NCBI GenBank assembly: GCA_965199005.1
Contig: CBDAQK010000006.1
Span: forward strand, 62,001 to 126,000
Length of the DNA: 64,000 nucleotides
Direction: 5' to 3'
Source of the DNA: LMUY01 sp965199005
GTDB taxonomy: Bacteria > Pseudomonadota > Alphaproteobacteria > Acetobacterales > Acetobacteraceae
Positions 36,368 through 45,226 of this stretch are shown here, piece after piece. How positions within the stretch are numbered: the stretch's first letter is position 1; the number at the start of each line of letters is the position of its first letter. The position numbers and the translations under genes are program-made. A model generated the notes under the pieces. It saw nothing but the letters and a program-made list of their open reading frames with translations, ran no database searches and was not told where the DNA came from.

Positions 36368-37258
36368 ATGGCATCGGAACCACATCTCGAGATCGTTCAG
36401 GTGCGCGAAGACCAGTCCTTCAAGATTTGGTCGCACGGCTATCCGTTTCGCACGGTGCGTTGGCACTTCCACCCTGAGTACGAGCTGCATCTGGTCACGG
36501 CAACAGCGGGCCGGATGCATGTCGGCGACTATATCGGGTCGTTTGGCCCCAATGACCTCGTATTGGTCGGCCCCAACTTGCCGCATAATTGGATCAGCGA
36601 GGTCGCGCAGGGCGAAGTGGTGCCCGAACGCTGCTTGGTGCTGCAGTTCACTGCAGGTTTTATCGACTCCTGCCTGACGTTGTTCCCCGAGTTGGGTTTT
36701 CTCCAGCCGCTTCTGTCGGACGCCCATCGGGGTGTCCGCTTCCCCGTGCCGCTGGCGCAGCGGATTCGCCCCTTGATGACGGCCCTGCTGCACACGACGC
36801 ATGCCCAGCGGCTGGCGTTGTTCATGGAGATCATGGACAAGCTCGGCCATGAAAGCCGCCGCGGGTTGCTCGCCAGCATCGGCTTCCAGCCCGACCCGTC
36901 GGCCTACTTGTCGGCGACCATGAACACGGTGCTTCAGCACATCGGCTGCAACTTCACCAGCGACCTGCGCGAAGCCGACATGGCGGCGCTCAGCCGGCAA
37001 AGCGTCAGCGCCTTTTCGCGGTCGTTCCGCCGGCACACCGGGATGGTGTTCGTGCAATACGTCAATTTGCTGCGGATCGAACTCGCCTGCCAACATCTGT
37101 GCCAGGCGGAGCTGTCGGTCACAGACATCTGCTATGCGGTCGGCTTCAACAATTTGTCCAATTTCAACCGGCGGTTCCTTGCGGCGAAAGGCATGCCGCC
37201 GTCACGCTTCCGCGCCCTCCACCGCAGCAGCGCCGTGTTCGCCGCCGTCGCCGCCTGA
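36368..37258 (+). CDS. AraC-family transcriptional regulator
   Basis: A 296-residue regulator with an N-terminal cupin-like ligand domain (WHFHPEYELHLV, GPNLPHNW) and a C-terminal double helix-turn-helix (AALSRQSVSAFSRSFRRHTG, then VTDICYAVGFNNLSNFNRRF). GGGAGG at 36358-36363 supports the ATG. The xylose-type ABC operon starts 28 bases downstream in the same direction, so it most likely activates that operon in response to a sugar. Confidence 0.92.
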   Translation: MASEPHLEIVQVREDQSFKIWSHGYPFRTVRWHFHPEYELHLVTATAGRMHVGDYIGSFGPNDLVLVGPNLPHNWISEVAQGEVVPERCLVLQFTAGFIDSCLTLFPELGFLQPLLSDAHRGVRFPVPLAQRIRPLMTALLHTTHAQRLALFMEIMDKLGHESRRGLLASIGFQPDPSAYLSATMNTVLQHIGCNFTSDLREADMAALSRQSVSAFSRSFRRHTGMVFVQYVNLLRIELACQHLCQAELSVTDICYAVGFNNLSNFNRRFLAAKGMPPSRFRALHRSSAVFAAVAA

Positions 37259-37286
37259 CATTCAACAAAATCAAGAAGGAACATCC

Positions 37287-38375
37287 ATGAACCGCCTGAC
37301 CACACTGCTCGCCACCGCCGCCTTCGGCTCGCTTGCCGGCGCCGCCGTTGCGATCCCCAGCGGCCGGGCCGCAACGGTTGCCAACGTGACCGTCGCCTTC
37401 CTGATGCCAGATCAAAGCTCGACCCGGTATGAGGAGCATGATCATCCCGGCTTCGTGGCGGAGATGAAGAAGCTGTGCCCGACGTGCAAAGTGCTATACC
37501 AGAACGCCGACGGCGACGCCGCGCGCCAGCAGCAGCAGTTCAACTCGGTCATCTCACAGGGCGCCAAAGCGATCGTGCTCGATCCGGTCGACTCCGCCGC
37601 CGCCGCCTCGCTGGTCAAGCAGGCGCAGGGCCGCGGCATCAAGATCGTCGCCTATGACCGGCCGGTTCCGTCCACCCCGGCCGACTACTACGTCTCTTTC
37701 GACAACGAAGCGCTCGGCAAGGCGATCGCGCAATCCCTGGTCGAGCACCTGAAGGCCGCCAAAATTCCCACCGGCGATGATACCGGGCTGCTGGAGATTA
37801 ATGGATCGCCCACGGATGCCGCGGCCGGCCTGATCAAGAAGGGCGTCCACGAGGGGCTGGAAAGCGGCGGCTACAAGGTGCTGTCCGAATACGATACGCC
37901 GGAATGGGCGCCGGCCAAGGCACAGCAATGGGCCAGCGGCCAGATCTCTCGCTTCGGCAAGAAGATCATGGGCGTAGTCGCCGCCAACGATGGTACGGCG
38001 GGCGGCGCGGTTGCCGCGTTCAAGGCGGCCGGCGTGGACCCGGTGCCCCCCGTGACGGGCAACGACGCGACGATTGCCGGGCTGCAACTGATCATTGCGG
38101 GTGACCAGTACAACACGATCTCGAAGCCCAGCGAGATCGTGGCCGCCGCCGCGGCAAACGTGGCCGTCCAGTTGCTGAGCGGGGAGACACCCAAAGCGGA
38201 CGCAACCCTGTTCAACACGCCCTCGCGCCTATTCGTCCCCGCCCTGGTCACCGCAAGCAACCTGAAGGCGGAGATCGTCGACAAGACGGTGGACGGAAAG
38301 CCGATCGAGCCGCCATCCGTCCTGTGCACCGGCCGCTACGCCGCAGGCTGCACGAAGCTCGGGATCACCAGGTAG
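37287..38375 (+). CDS. Sugar ABC transporter substrate-binding protein (XylF-like)
   Basis: A 362-residue periplasmic protein of the Peripla_BP_4 type with a Sec signal peptide (about residues 1-29, ending GRAA). It begins NVTVAFLMPDQSSTRYEEHD, and SVISQGAKAIVLDPVD, GIKIVAYDRPVP and YYVSFDNEALGKA follow the D-xylose-binding protein pattern closely. AAGAAGGA at 37273-37280 fixes the ATG at 37287. Pentoses such as xylose are the likely ligand class. Confidence 0.88.
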   Translation: MNRLTTLLATAAFGSLAGAAVAIPSGRAATVANVTVAFLMPDQSSTRYEEHDHPGFVAEMKKLCPTCKVLYQNADGDAARQQQQFNSVISQGAKAIVLDPVDSAAAASLVKQAQGRGIKIVAYDRPVPSTPADYYVSFDNEALGKAIAQSLVEHLKAAKIPTGDDTGLLEINGSPTDAAAGLIKKGVHEGLESGGYKVLSEYDTPEWAPAKAQQWASGQISRFGKKIMGVVAANDGTAGGAVAAFKAAGVDPVPPVTGNDATIAGLQLIIAGDQYNTISKPSEIVAAAAANVAVQLLSGETPKADATLFNTPSRLFVPALVTASNLKAEIVDKTVDGKPIEPPSVLCTGRYAAGCTKLGITR

Positions 38376-38380
38376 ACACC

Positions 38381-39178
38381 GTGGCAGCGGCGGCGCGGGA
38401 GGTCGTGCTCAGCCTCCGCGGCATCTCCAAGCAATTCGGCGCCGTGTCCGCCCTGACGGACATCGACCTCGACGTCCATGCCGGCGAGGTGGTAGCGCTG
38501 GTGGGCGACAACGGGGCCGGCAAGTCAACGTTGGTGAAGGTGCTGGCCGGCGTGCACCAGCCGACCGCCGGCACGATGACGTTTCGCGGGAATCCGGTGA
38601 CGTTCTCAGGCCCCAACGATGCGCTGGCGATGGGCATCGCGACCGTCTTCCAGGATCTTGCCTTGTGCGAAAACCTCGACGTGGTTGCCAACATCTTTCT
38701 CGGCCGCGAGCTGAAGCCGGCGCAGTTGGACGAGGTGGCAATGGAGGTTCGCGCCTGGACGCTGCTGAACCAGCTGTCGGCGCGGATCCCCAGCGTGCGG
38801 GAACCCGTGGCGTCGCTCTCCGGCGGCCAGCGGCAGACGGTCGCCATCGCCCGCTCCTTGCTCCTGGAGCCGCAGCTCATCATGCTGGACGAGCCGACCG
38901 CCGCGCTGGGCGTGGCGCAGACGGCCGAGGTGCTGGACTTGATCGAGCGGGTCAGGGCCCGTGGCCTGGGCGTGATCGTCATCAGCCACAACATGGAAGA
39001 CGTCCGCGCCGTGGCTGACCGGATTATCGTGCTCCGGCTGGGCCGCAATAACGGCGTGTTTTCGCCGGATGCGACGAATGCGGAGCTGGTGGGCGCCATC
39101 ACCGGTGCGACGGACAATGCCGTCTCCCGCCGCACCCGGCGGCGCCAGGGGCAGGCGGACGTGGGAGCCGTGGCGTGA
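38381..39178 (+). CDS. Sugar ABC transporter ATPase, single nucleotide-binding domain
   Basis: A 265-residue ATPase: Walker A GDNGAGKSTL, signature LSGGQRQTVAIARSL, Walker B LIMLDEPTAAL, switch His in VISHNMEDV. Sugar ATPases such as XylG and RbsA usually carry two fused ATPase domains (~500 residues); this one has one, like FrcA, and must dimerise. Start at the GTG at 38381, five bases after the binding-protein stop. Its TGA overlaps the GTG start of the permease gene. Confidence 0.9.
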   Translation: MAAAAREVVLSLRGISKQFGAVSALTDIDLDVHAGEVVALVGDNGAGKSTLVKVLAGVHQPTAGTMTFRGNPVTFSGPNDALAMGIATVFQDLALCENLDVVANIFLGRELKPAQLDEVAMEVRAWTLLNQLSARIPSVREPVASLSGGQRQTVAIARSLLLEPQLIMLDEPTAALGVAQTAEVLDLIERVRARGLGVIVISHNMEDVRAVADRIIVLRLGRNNGVFSPDATNAELVGAITGATDNAVSRRTRRRQGQADVGAVA

Positions 39179-40407
39179 GCGTCGCACCGCTCGACCGCAG
39201 CGACGTCCGGGTCCGCCACGACGAGGGACTGGGCGGCTGGCTCCGCGGCGTGCGGGACCGGGTGCGCTCGGGTGACCTTGGCTCCATCCCCGTGGTGGTC
39301 GGCCTAGCCGTGATCTGGACCGTGTTCCAGAGCATCAACCCAGTGTTTCTGTCTGCGGACAACCTGGTCAACCTGCTGTTCGACTCGTCCACGACCGGTG
39401 TCATCGCGCTCGGCATCGTCTGCATCCTCATGGTGGGCGAGATCGACCTGTCCGTCGGCTCCGTGAGCGGGTTCGCGTCCGCGCTGCTGGGCGTGATCTG
39501 GGTCAATGCGGATTGGCCGGTGGCGGCGGCGGTGCTGGCCGCGCTGCTGGCCGCTGCGGTGATCGGCTCGGTGTACGCGCTGCTGTTCAACCGGCTGGGC
39601 ATGCCGTCCTTCGTGTCGACGCTTGCCGGGTTGTTGGCCGTCTTGGGAATGCAGCTGTATTTGCTCGGCTCGACCGGGTCGATCAACCTGCCCTACGGTT
39701 CTGCGCTGGTGAATTTCGGCCAAATGCTGGTGATGCCCGCGCCAGTTTCCTACGCTTTGGCGATTTTAGGCCCGCTGGCGTTGCTGGTGACCGGGCTCCG
39801 CACTGCGTCCCGCCGCCGGCAGGCCGGTCTCACCCCCGGCTCGACGGCTGGCCTACTGGCCCGTTCCGCCATCCTGCTGGCCGGGCTGGAGGCGGTAGCC
39901 TTCTACCTCAACACCGATCGCGGCGTGCCCTGGATGTTCGGCCTGTTCGCGGCGCTGGTGGTGGCGCTGGACTACGCGCTGCGGCGAACAAAATGGGGCC
40001 GCTCCGTCATCGCCGTGGGGGGCAACCGGGAGGCGGCGCGCCGGGCGGGAATCAACGTGCGCCTCATCTACGCCAGCGCCTTCGTCCTGTGCTCCACGCT
40101 GGCGGCGTTCGGCGGGCTGATGTCGGCGGCGCGGCTGGCCTCAGCCAGCCAGCAGGCCGGCACGGGGGACGTGAACCTCGACGCCATCGCCGCAGCGGTC
40201 ATCGGCGGCACCTCCCTGTTCGGCGGCCGCGGCTCGGCCTATTCGGCGCTGCTCGGCATCATCGTCATCCAATCCATCGCCAGCGGGCTGACCCTGCTCG
40301 ATCTGTCATCCTCGCTTCGCTACATGGTCACCGGTGCGGTGCTGGCGATGGCGGTGATCGTCGATTCCCTAGCGCGCCGCTCGCGCGCATCCCATGGCCG
40401 CGGCTGA
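39175..40407 (+). CDS. Sugar ABC transporter permease (XylH-like)
   Basis: A 410-residue membrane protein of the BPD_transp_2 family with 10-12 membrane segments: LVNLLFDSSTTGVIALGIVCILMVGEIDLSVGS (quoted in part: MVGEIDLSVGSVSG), GRSVIAVGGNREAARRAGI and AAVIGGTSLFGGRGS, all landmarks of Rbs/Xyl-type permeases. Its length is close to XylH. It completes the transporter with the XylF-like and ATPase proteins encoded just upstream. Confidence 0.92.
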   Translation: MSVAPLDRSDVRVRHDEGLGGWLRGVRDRVRSGDLGSIPVVVGLAVIWTVFQSINPVFLSADNLVNLLFDSSTTGVIALGIVCILMVGEIDLSVGSVSGFASALLGVIWVNADWPVAAAVLAALLAAAVIGSVYALLFNRLGMPSFVSTLAGLLAVLGMQLYLLGSTGSINLPYGSALVNFGQMLVMPAPVSYALAILGPLALLVTGLRTASRRRQAGLTPGSTAGLLARSAILLAGLEAVAFYLNTDRGVPWMFGLFAALVVALDYALRRTKWGRSVIAVGGNREAARRAGINVRLIYASAFVLCSTLAAFGGLMSAARLASASQQAGTGDVNLDAIAAAVIGGTSLFGGRGSAYSALLGIIVIQSIASGLTLLDLSSSLRYMVTGAVLAMAVIVDSLARRSRASHGRG

Positions 40408-40437
40408 GGCCGCGCGAGTTCGGAGGCGCCCTTTGCC

Positions 40438-41166
40438 ATGAGTCAGGATTTGTCAGGAAAGGTGGCAGCCATCACGGGCGCCGCGTCCGGGATTGGCCTC
40501 GCCAGCGCCCGGGCCATGGCAGCGGCTGGGGTGCGGGTCGTGCTGGTGGACCGTGACGAGGCCAAGCTGCAGGCAGCCTGCGCCGGCATCGGCCCTGGAG
40601 CCGTGCCGCTGGTGCTGGATCTGCTCGACTCCGGCAGCGTGAAGGGCATGGTGCCGGGCATTCTCGAGAAGGCGGGGCGGCTCGACATCTTCCACGCCAA
40701 CGCCGGGTCCTACGTGGGCGGCGACGTGCACGGCGGCGATCCGGATGCGTGGGACCGCATGCTCAACCTCAACGTCAACGCGACGTTCCGCAGCATCCAT
40801 GCCGTGCTGCCGCACATGGTGGAGCGCGGCAGTGGCGACATCATCGTCACCAGTTCCGTCGCCGGCGTCGTTCCCGTGGTAGTGGAGCCGGTCTACACCG
40901 CCTCCAAGCACGCGGTGCAGGCCTTCGTCCACACGCTCCGCCGCCAGGTCATGCAGCACGGCATCCGCGTGGGCGCCGTGCTGCCCGGCCCGGTGGTAAC
41001 GGCGCTGCTGGACGATTGGCCGCGCGAGAAGATGGCGGATGCTCTGGCCCGCGGCAGCCTCATGCAGCCGGAAGAGGTGGCCGAGGCCGTGCTGTTCATG
41101 CTGACCCGGCCGCCCACGGTGACCATCCGCGACCTGGTCATCCTGCCGCAAAGCCTGGACCTGTAG
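40438..41166 (+). CDS. SDR dehydrogenase, ribitol-dehydrogenase-like
   Basis: A 242-residue classical SDR with an intact active site: TGAASGIG (13-20), NAG (88-90 as HANAG), Ser140, Tyr153 and Lys157 (YTASK). GSLMQPEEVAEAVLFMLTRPP and the C-terminal RDLVILPQSLDL are typical of the ribitol 2-dehydrogenase/RbtD-like group. It is the last gene of the sugar ABC operon and would oxidise or reduce the imported sugar or polyol with NAD(P). Serves as the internal comparison for the two Tyr-less SDRs in this window. Confidence 0.88.
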   Translation: MSQDLSGKVAAITGAASGIGLASARAMAAAGVRVVLVDRDEAKLQAACAGIGPGAVPLVLDLLDSGSVKGMVPGILEKAGRLDIFHANAGSYVGGDVHGGDPDAWDRMLNLNVNATFRSIHAVLPHMVERGSGDIIVTSSVAGVVPVVVEPVYTASKHAVQAFVHTLRRQVMQHGIRVGAVLPGPVVTALLDDWPREKMADALARGSLMQPEEVAEAVLFMLTRPPTVTIRDLVILPQSLDL

Positions 41167-41173
41167 CGGCGCG

Positions 41174-41647
41174 TCATGCACGGGCGCTGCGGCCGCTGCG
41201 CTCTACCTTGCAGTCCGCGCAGACGCCGGTCAATTCAACGGTCCTGTGGTCGACTTCGAACCCGAGCCGGGTGACCAAACTCGTCGTCGCGGCGGCAATC
41301 CGTTTGTCTTCCATCTCCACGACAGTTCCACACTGCCGGCAAATCAGGAATTGAACGGCATGGGCATGGTCGGGATGCTCACAGGCCACGAAGGAGCGAG
41401 TCGTCTCGAGGCGGTGGACGAGACCATGCTCCATCAGGAAGTCCAGGCACCGATAGACACTGGCGGGGGTGATTGAGGGATCTTGCGGAAGCAGGAGGTC
41501 GCGGATTTCGTAAGCCGTTTGCGGCCGTTTCGCCACCACGAGCTTCTCCAGCACGGCGCGTCGCTGCGGCGTCAGCCGGCCGCCCCGGTGGCGGCAAATT
41601 GCCTCAAGTTCATCGAGCAATGCGGCGTGGGCGGCCTTCCTGGTCAA
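41174..41647 (-). CDS. zur: Fur-family metal regulator (Zur-like)
   Basis: A 157-residue Fur superfamily regulator: winged helix GRLTPQRRAVLEKLV ... SVYRCLDFLMEHGLVHRL, then the dimerisation domain with structural zinc Cys pairs CRQC and CADC, and a His-rich CEHPDHAHAVQF segment. Helix four and the CRQCG pattern resemble Zur more than Fur. Next genes encode a Zn/Mn-type binding protein and a TonB-dependent receptor, fitting zinc (or manganese) homeostasis. It is convergent with the SDR gene, stops seven bases apart. Confidence 0.85.
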   Translation of the reverse strand: MTRKAAHAALLDELEAICRHRGGRLTPQRRAVLEKLVVAKRPQTAYEIRDLLLPQDPSITPASVYRCLDFLMEHGLVHRLETTRSFVACEHPDHAHAVQFLICRQCGTVVEMEDKRIAAATTSLVTRLGFEVDHRTVELTGVCADCKVERSGRSARA

Positions 41648-41913
41648 TCAATCCTACCCTGCTCATCTGGCCGCACTCTGCGGCCTGCGTCTGGAGACGA
41701 CGCCCGGATCGGACAGTCGAATAGAGACGCCGTATCAGGTCTTGCCTGAAATGGCGATAGTCCTCCGAACTAGGGATGGTGGGACGGGGTTCCCGGGGCG
41801 CGCTAGCTAAGCCTTGGCCGGCTTGAACGACCTTGTACAGTCCTTGCAGGGATAATCGGGTTACCCTGGACAGTGACACAAAGTACTGAGACGTCGTGGT
41901 GTAGCCGAGAATT

Positions 41914-42789
41914 TCATTTCGGTAAGGCATGATCCAAAGCATCGAGCTCGCTCGTCATCCAAGACTGGTAGGTCTTCCCAGCCGGCTCCGTTTCGGTCGC
42001 ACCCACGACGGGGACATGCGACGCTCTGGCAAGCTTTTCCATCCGGACTGCGACGGGGTCGCTGGCCTGGCTATTATAGACAAAGAGTTTAACGTGATGC
42101 GTTTTGAGGTCGTTTTCGAAGGCGGCGACGTCCGACGCCGCGGGTTCGGTGTTGTTCATGACGGCCAATTGGAACGAGGCATTGCGGACGCTCATTCCGA
42201 GCGCATCGAACATGTACCCGAACACCGGTTCGGTCGCCGTGGCCGGAACGCCGGCCAAGCGCGCGCGCAATGTGTCGATCTTGGCTTGGATCGGCTGCAG
42301 CGATTGCTGGAACTTCGCGAGATTGGCGGAATAGTCAGCCGCATGCGCCGGGTCGGCGGCTGCCAATGACTCGGCAAGCGCCTTGGCCAAGGTGAGCATC
42401 GTCGCTGGATTGTACCAGATATGCGGATTGTCGCCAATCTTCTTGCCAACGAGGTCAGCGACAACGATCGCCGTCCGGTTGTTGCTTCTTGCTGCGCCCA
42501 GGAGCTTGGCCACCCATGGGTCGTAGCCGATGCCATTATAGATCACCAGCCTCGCAGCGGACAGGTTCCGCGCGACCGAGGCGCTGGCTTCGAACAGATG
42601 AGGGTCCTGGTCCGGATTGGACAGGATGCTGGTGACCGCCACGTTCGACCCGCCTATTTGCTTGGCGACGTCGCCATAGAAGTTTTCCGCCGCAACGACC
42701 GGCAGAGGTTTGGCTGACTGGGCAAGAGCGGATAGGGCAAGCCCTCCGAGCATTGCGCCTACAAGCGTCGTCATGGCGGCCTTTGGCAT
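41914..42789 (-). CDS. Zn/Mn-type ABC transporter substrate-binding protein (ZnuA/PsaA family), orphan
   Basis: A 291-residue exported protein (signal peptide to about residue 24, SALAQS) of the cluster A-I metal receptors. Ligands: His64 (DPHLFEAS), His123 (NPHIWYNP), then Glu187 in TEPVFGYM where zinc receptors have the third His of HDAFGYF, and an acidic residue near 266-268. His-His-Glu-acid is the set of Mn receptors such as PsaA. The His-rich loop of ZnuA is missing. No permease or ATPase gene follows. GGGAGGA precedes the ATG; divergent from the TonB receptor. Confidence 0.85.
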   Translation of the reverse strand: MPKAAMTTLVGAMLGGLALSALAQSAKPLPVVAAENFYGDVAKQIGGSNVAVTSILSNPDQDPHLFEASASVARNLSAARLVIYNGIGYDPWVAKLLGAARSNNRTAIVVADLVGKKIGDNPHIWYNPATMLTLAKALAESLAAADPAHAADYSANLAKFQQSLQPIQAKIDTLRARLAGVPATATEPVFGYMFDALGMSVRNASFQLAVMNNTEPAASDVAAFENDLKTHHVKLFVYNSQASDPVAVRMEKLARASHVPVVGATETEPAGKTYQSWMTSELDALDHALPK

Positions 42790-42843
42790 AGGATCCCCTG
42801 CTAACCGATGCGATCCTCCCTTTGATATAATGTTTCAAAAGTG

Positions 42844-42967
42844 GATACAAGTGGACGGGTGGTGGAGCGACACCCTGGCCAGAAGCCAATGCAATCCTGC
42901 AACACTGTATCACCTTTCTCTGTCACTACCTGATACAAGGTTGCATAGTGTTTGATACCCAGTATCA
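42844..42967. promoter_or_regulatory. Cluster of GATAC/GTATC elements in the znuA-tonB receptor promoter gap
   Basis: Five copies of GATAC or its complement occur in 124 bases: 42844-42848, GTATCA at 42907-42912, TGATAC at 42931-42936, and a perfect inverted pair TGATAC-CCA-GTATCA at 42953-42967. A further TTTGA/TCAAA repeat lies at about 42831-42849. The gap separates the metal-binding-protein gene from the TonB receptor, so these are candidate sites for the nearby Fur/Zur-like regulator, though they differ from the classical enterobacterial Zur box. Confidence 0.5.
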
Positions 42968-43008
42968 TATCCGCCACGCGATTTAGGCGGATCCGAGGTG
43001 CTGAGGGT

Positions 43009-45216
43009 ATGATGATTCGTAGAGCCTTGCTGTTGACGAGCAGCCTCGTCGCCCTCTCAGTGACCTCCGTCTTCGCCGCCGATCCGCCCCCGGCGGTGAC
43101 GCCGCAGAATGCAGCGCCGCAAACTGGGACGCCGCGGGTCAATCTCGGCACGGGCGCCGGCGATAGCGGTCCAGCGCTGACCTTGCCCGATGTCGAAATC
43201 ATCAGCCAGAGGCTGGACCAGGCCCGTAGCCAGCTTCAGCCAAGCCTTGGCGCAACCAGCTATAATTTCGGCCGGGGTGCCATCGAAGCGCTGCCCCAGG
43301 GCGACAACGCGCCGCTCAACCAGACCCTGCTGCAAGCACCCGGCGTAGCGCAGGACTCGTTCGGTCAAATCCACGTCCGTGGCGATCATAACGAGGTGCA
43401 GTTCCGCCTCGACGGCGTCCAGCTTCCGGAAGGGCTGGCTGTTTTCGGCCAATCGCTCGAAACCCGCTTCGCGCATTCCCTGTCGCTGATCACCGGTTCG
43501 CTTCCAGCGCAGTACGGGTTCAACACGGCGGCCGTGGTGGACATTACCACCAAGTCCGGACGAACGGACCCGGGCGGCGAGATTTCGATCTACGGCGGCG
43601 CGCGGGATTACTTCCAGCCCAGCATCTCCTACGGCGGATCGGCCGGCGCGATCGATTACTTCTATACGGGCGACTTCCTGCACAACCGGGTCGGCATCGA
43701 AAATCCGACCAGCAGCTTCGACCCCATCCATGACCTGTCGAACCAGACGCACGGCCTTGCCCATGTGTCTGGCCTGATCGATCCCACGACCCGGGTGAGC
43801 TTACTCGCGGGCTATTCGAACGAGTTTTTTCAGATACCAAACAACCCAGGCCAGCCCGCGTCGCTCGGGCTCTCTGCGAATGGCACGAGCGATTTCAATA
43901 GCGCGAACCTAACCCAGCATCAGCGGGAGATCACCGACTTCGCCATTCTGTCTCTGCAGAAGCAGATCGGTTTAATCGATCTTCAGACGTCGGTCTTTAG
44001 CCGATATAGCAGCCTCTACTACACGCCAGACCCAATCGGCGACTTGTTGTTCAACGGCGTTTCGCAGACAGCCGCGCGCTCCGTGCTATCGACTGGCGAG
44101 CAGACCGACGCAAGTTGGCGGGTGAATGACCAGCATACGATCCGCGCGGGCTTCCAGGTGACCGCCGAACGCAACGTGTCGAGCACCGATTCCTCGGTCG
44201 TCTCCCTCGACGACAGCGGTAATCAAATCTCCGGCCAACCGTTCAACATCCAGAGCGGCACTGGGAAAACCGGGACCCTCTTCGGCGTGTACGTGCAGGA
44301 CGAGTATCGGATTACGCCGAAACTCACCATCAATTACGGCCTGCGTTTCGACCAGGTGGATGAGTATACGCACGAGAACCAGGTCAGCCCGCGGATCAAC
44401 GCAGTGTGGAAGCCGTTCGAGGGCACGACGGTGCACGCAGGCTACTCGCGTTACTTCACGCCGCCGCCCTTTGAGCTGGTGTCCGGCAGCGCGATCTCGC
44501 AGTTCGTTGGCACGTCGGCCGCGCCGGAGGTGACGCAGAACGATACGGTCAAGGCCGAACGGGACAATTACTTCGATGCTGGGGTCGATCAGATCATCCT
44601 GCCGGGCCTACGCGCCGGTGTGGATGCTTACTACAAGGCGGCCCGCAGTCTGATCGACGAGGGGCAGTTCGGCGCACCGATCATCCTGTCGGCCTTCAAT
44701 TACCGAAAGGGACAGGTCAGTGGCATCGAGTTCAGTACGTCCTACGACAAGGGACCATTCTCGCTCTATGGCAACGTTGCGTACTCACGAGCCATCGGAA
44801 AGGATATCGTCTCCTCACAATTCGATTTCAGCGCATCGGACCTGCAATACATCAGTGGACGCTGGATTCACCTTGACCATGACCAGCGTTGGACCGGTTC
44901 GGGTGGCGCTGCCTATACCCTCTTCGAAGGCACGCGCTCGCCGACCCGGCTTTCGGCCGACCTGCTCGTCGGCAGCGGCCTGCGTGCCGACGGCGATGTG
45001 CCGAACGGGCGAGCCCTGGATGGCTACTATACCGTCAACCTCTCCGCCGTGCAGACCATCAAGACTGGCTACATGGGGCAGACCCAGCTTCGGCTGGACA
45101 TCATCAACCTGCTGGACCGGAGATACGAGATCCGCGACGGAACTGGCGTGGGCGTCGGCGCGCCGCAATATGGGTTGCGCCGTACCATTTTGGCGGGAAT
45201 TGCGCAGAAGTTTTAG
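43009..45216 (+). CDS. TonB-dependent outer-membrane receptor
   Basis: A 735-residue receptor with a Sec signal peptide (about 1-24, SVFAAD). The N-terminal plug is shown by NQTLLQAPGVAQDSFGQIHVRGDHNEVQFRLDGVQLPEG (quoted in part: IHVRGDHNEVQFRLDGV); the barrel ends in the consensus strand LAGIAQKF with C-terminal Phe. Near the C-terminus are LRLDIINLLDRRYEIRDGTG features. GAGGG precedes tandem ATGs at 43009 and 43012. Its own ExbB, ExbD and TonB genes follow immediately, and a metal regulator and metal receptor lie next door, so it probably takes up zinc or a metal complex. Confidence 0.93.
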   Translation: MMIRRALLLTSSLVALSVTSVFAADPPPAVTPQNAAPQTGTPRVNLGTGAGDSGPALTLPDVEIISQRLDQARSQLQPSLGATSYNFGRGAIEALPQGDNAPLNQTLLQAPGVAQDSFGQIHVRGDHNEVQFRLDGVQLPEGLAVFGQSLETRFAHSLSLITGSLPAQYGFNTAAVVDITTKSGRTDPGGEISIYGGARDYFQPSISYGGSAGAIDYFYTGDFLHNRVGIENPTSSFDPIHDLSNQTHGLAHVSGLIDPTTRVSLLAGYSNEFFQIPNNPGQPASLGLSANGTSDFNSANLTQHQREITDFAILSLQKQIGLIDLQTSVFSRYSSLYYTPDPIGDLLFNGVSQTAARSVLSTGEQTDASWRVNDQHTIRAGFQVTAERNVSSTDSSVVSLDDSGNQISGQPFNIQSGTGKTGTLFGVYVQDEYRITPKLTINYGLRFDQVDEYTHENQVSPRINAVWKPFEGTTVHAGYSRYFTPPPFELVSGSAISQFVGTSAAPEVTQNDTVKAERDNYFDAGVDQIILPGLRAGVDAYYKAARSLIDEGQFGAPIILSAFNYRKGQVSGIEFSTSYDKGPFSLYGNVAYSRAIGKDIVSSQFDFSASDLQYISGRWIHLDHDQRWTGSGGAAYTLFEGTRSPTRLSADLLVGSGLRADGDVPNGRALDGYYTVNLSAVQTIKTGYMGQTQLRLDIINLLDRRYEIRDGTGVGVGAPQYGLRRTILAGIAQKF

Positions 45217-45226
45217 GAGAGTGCGT

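Noticed and set aside
41610..41942. 110-codon minus-strand frame between the metal receptor and the Zur-like gene
   Set aside because: No hydrophobic core or known motif, overlaps both neighbours, poor start; treated as non-coding.
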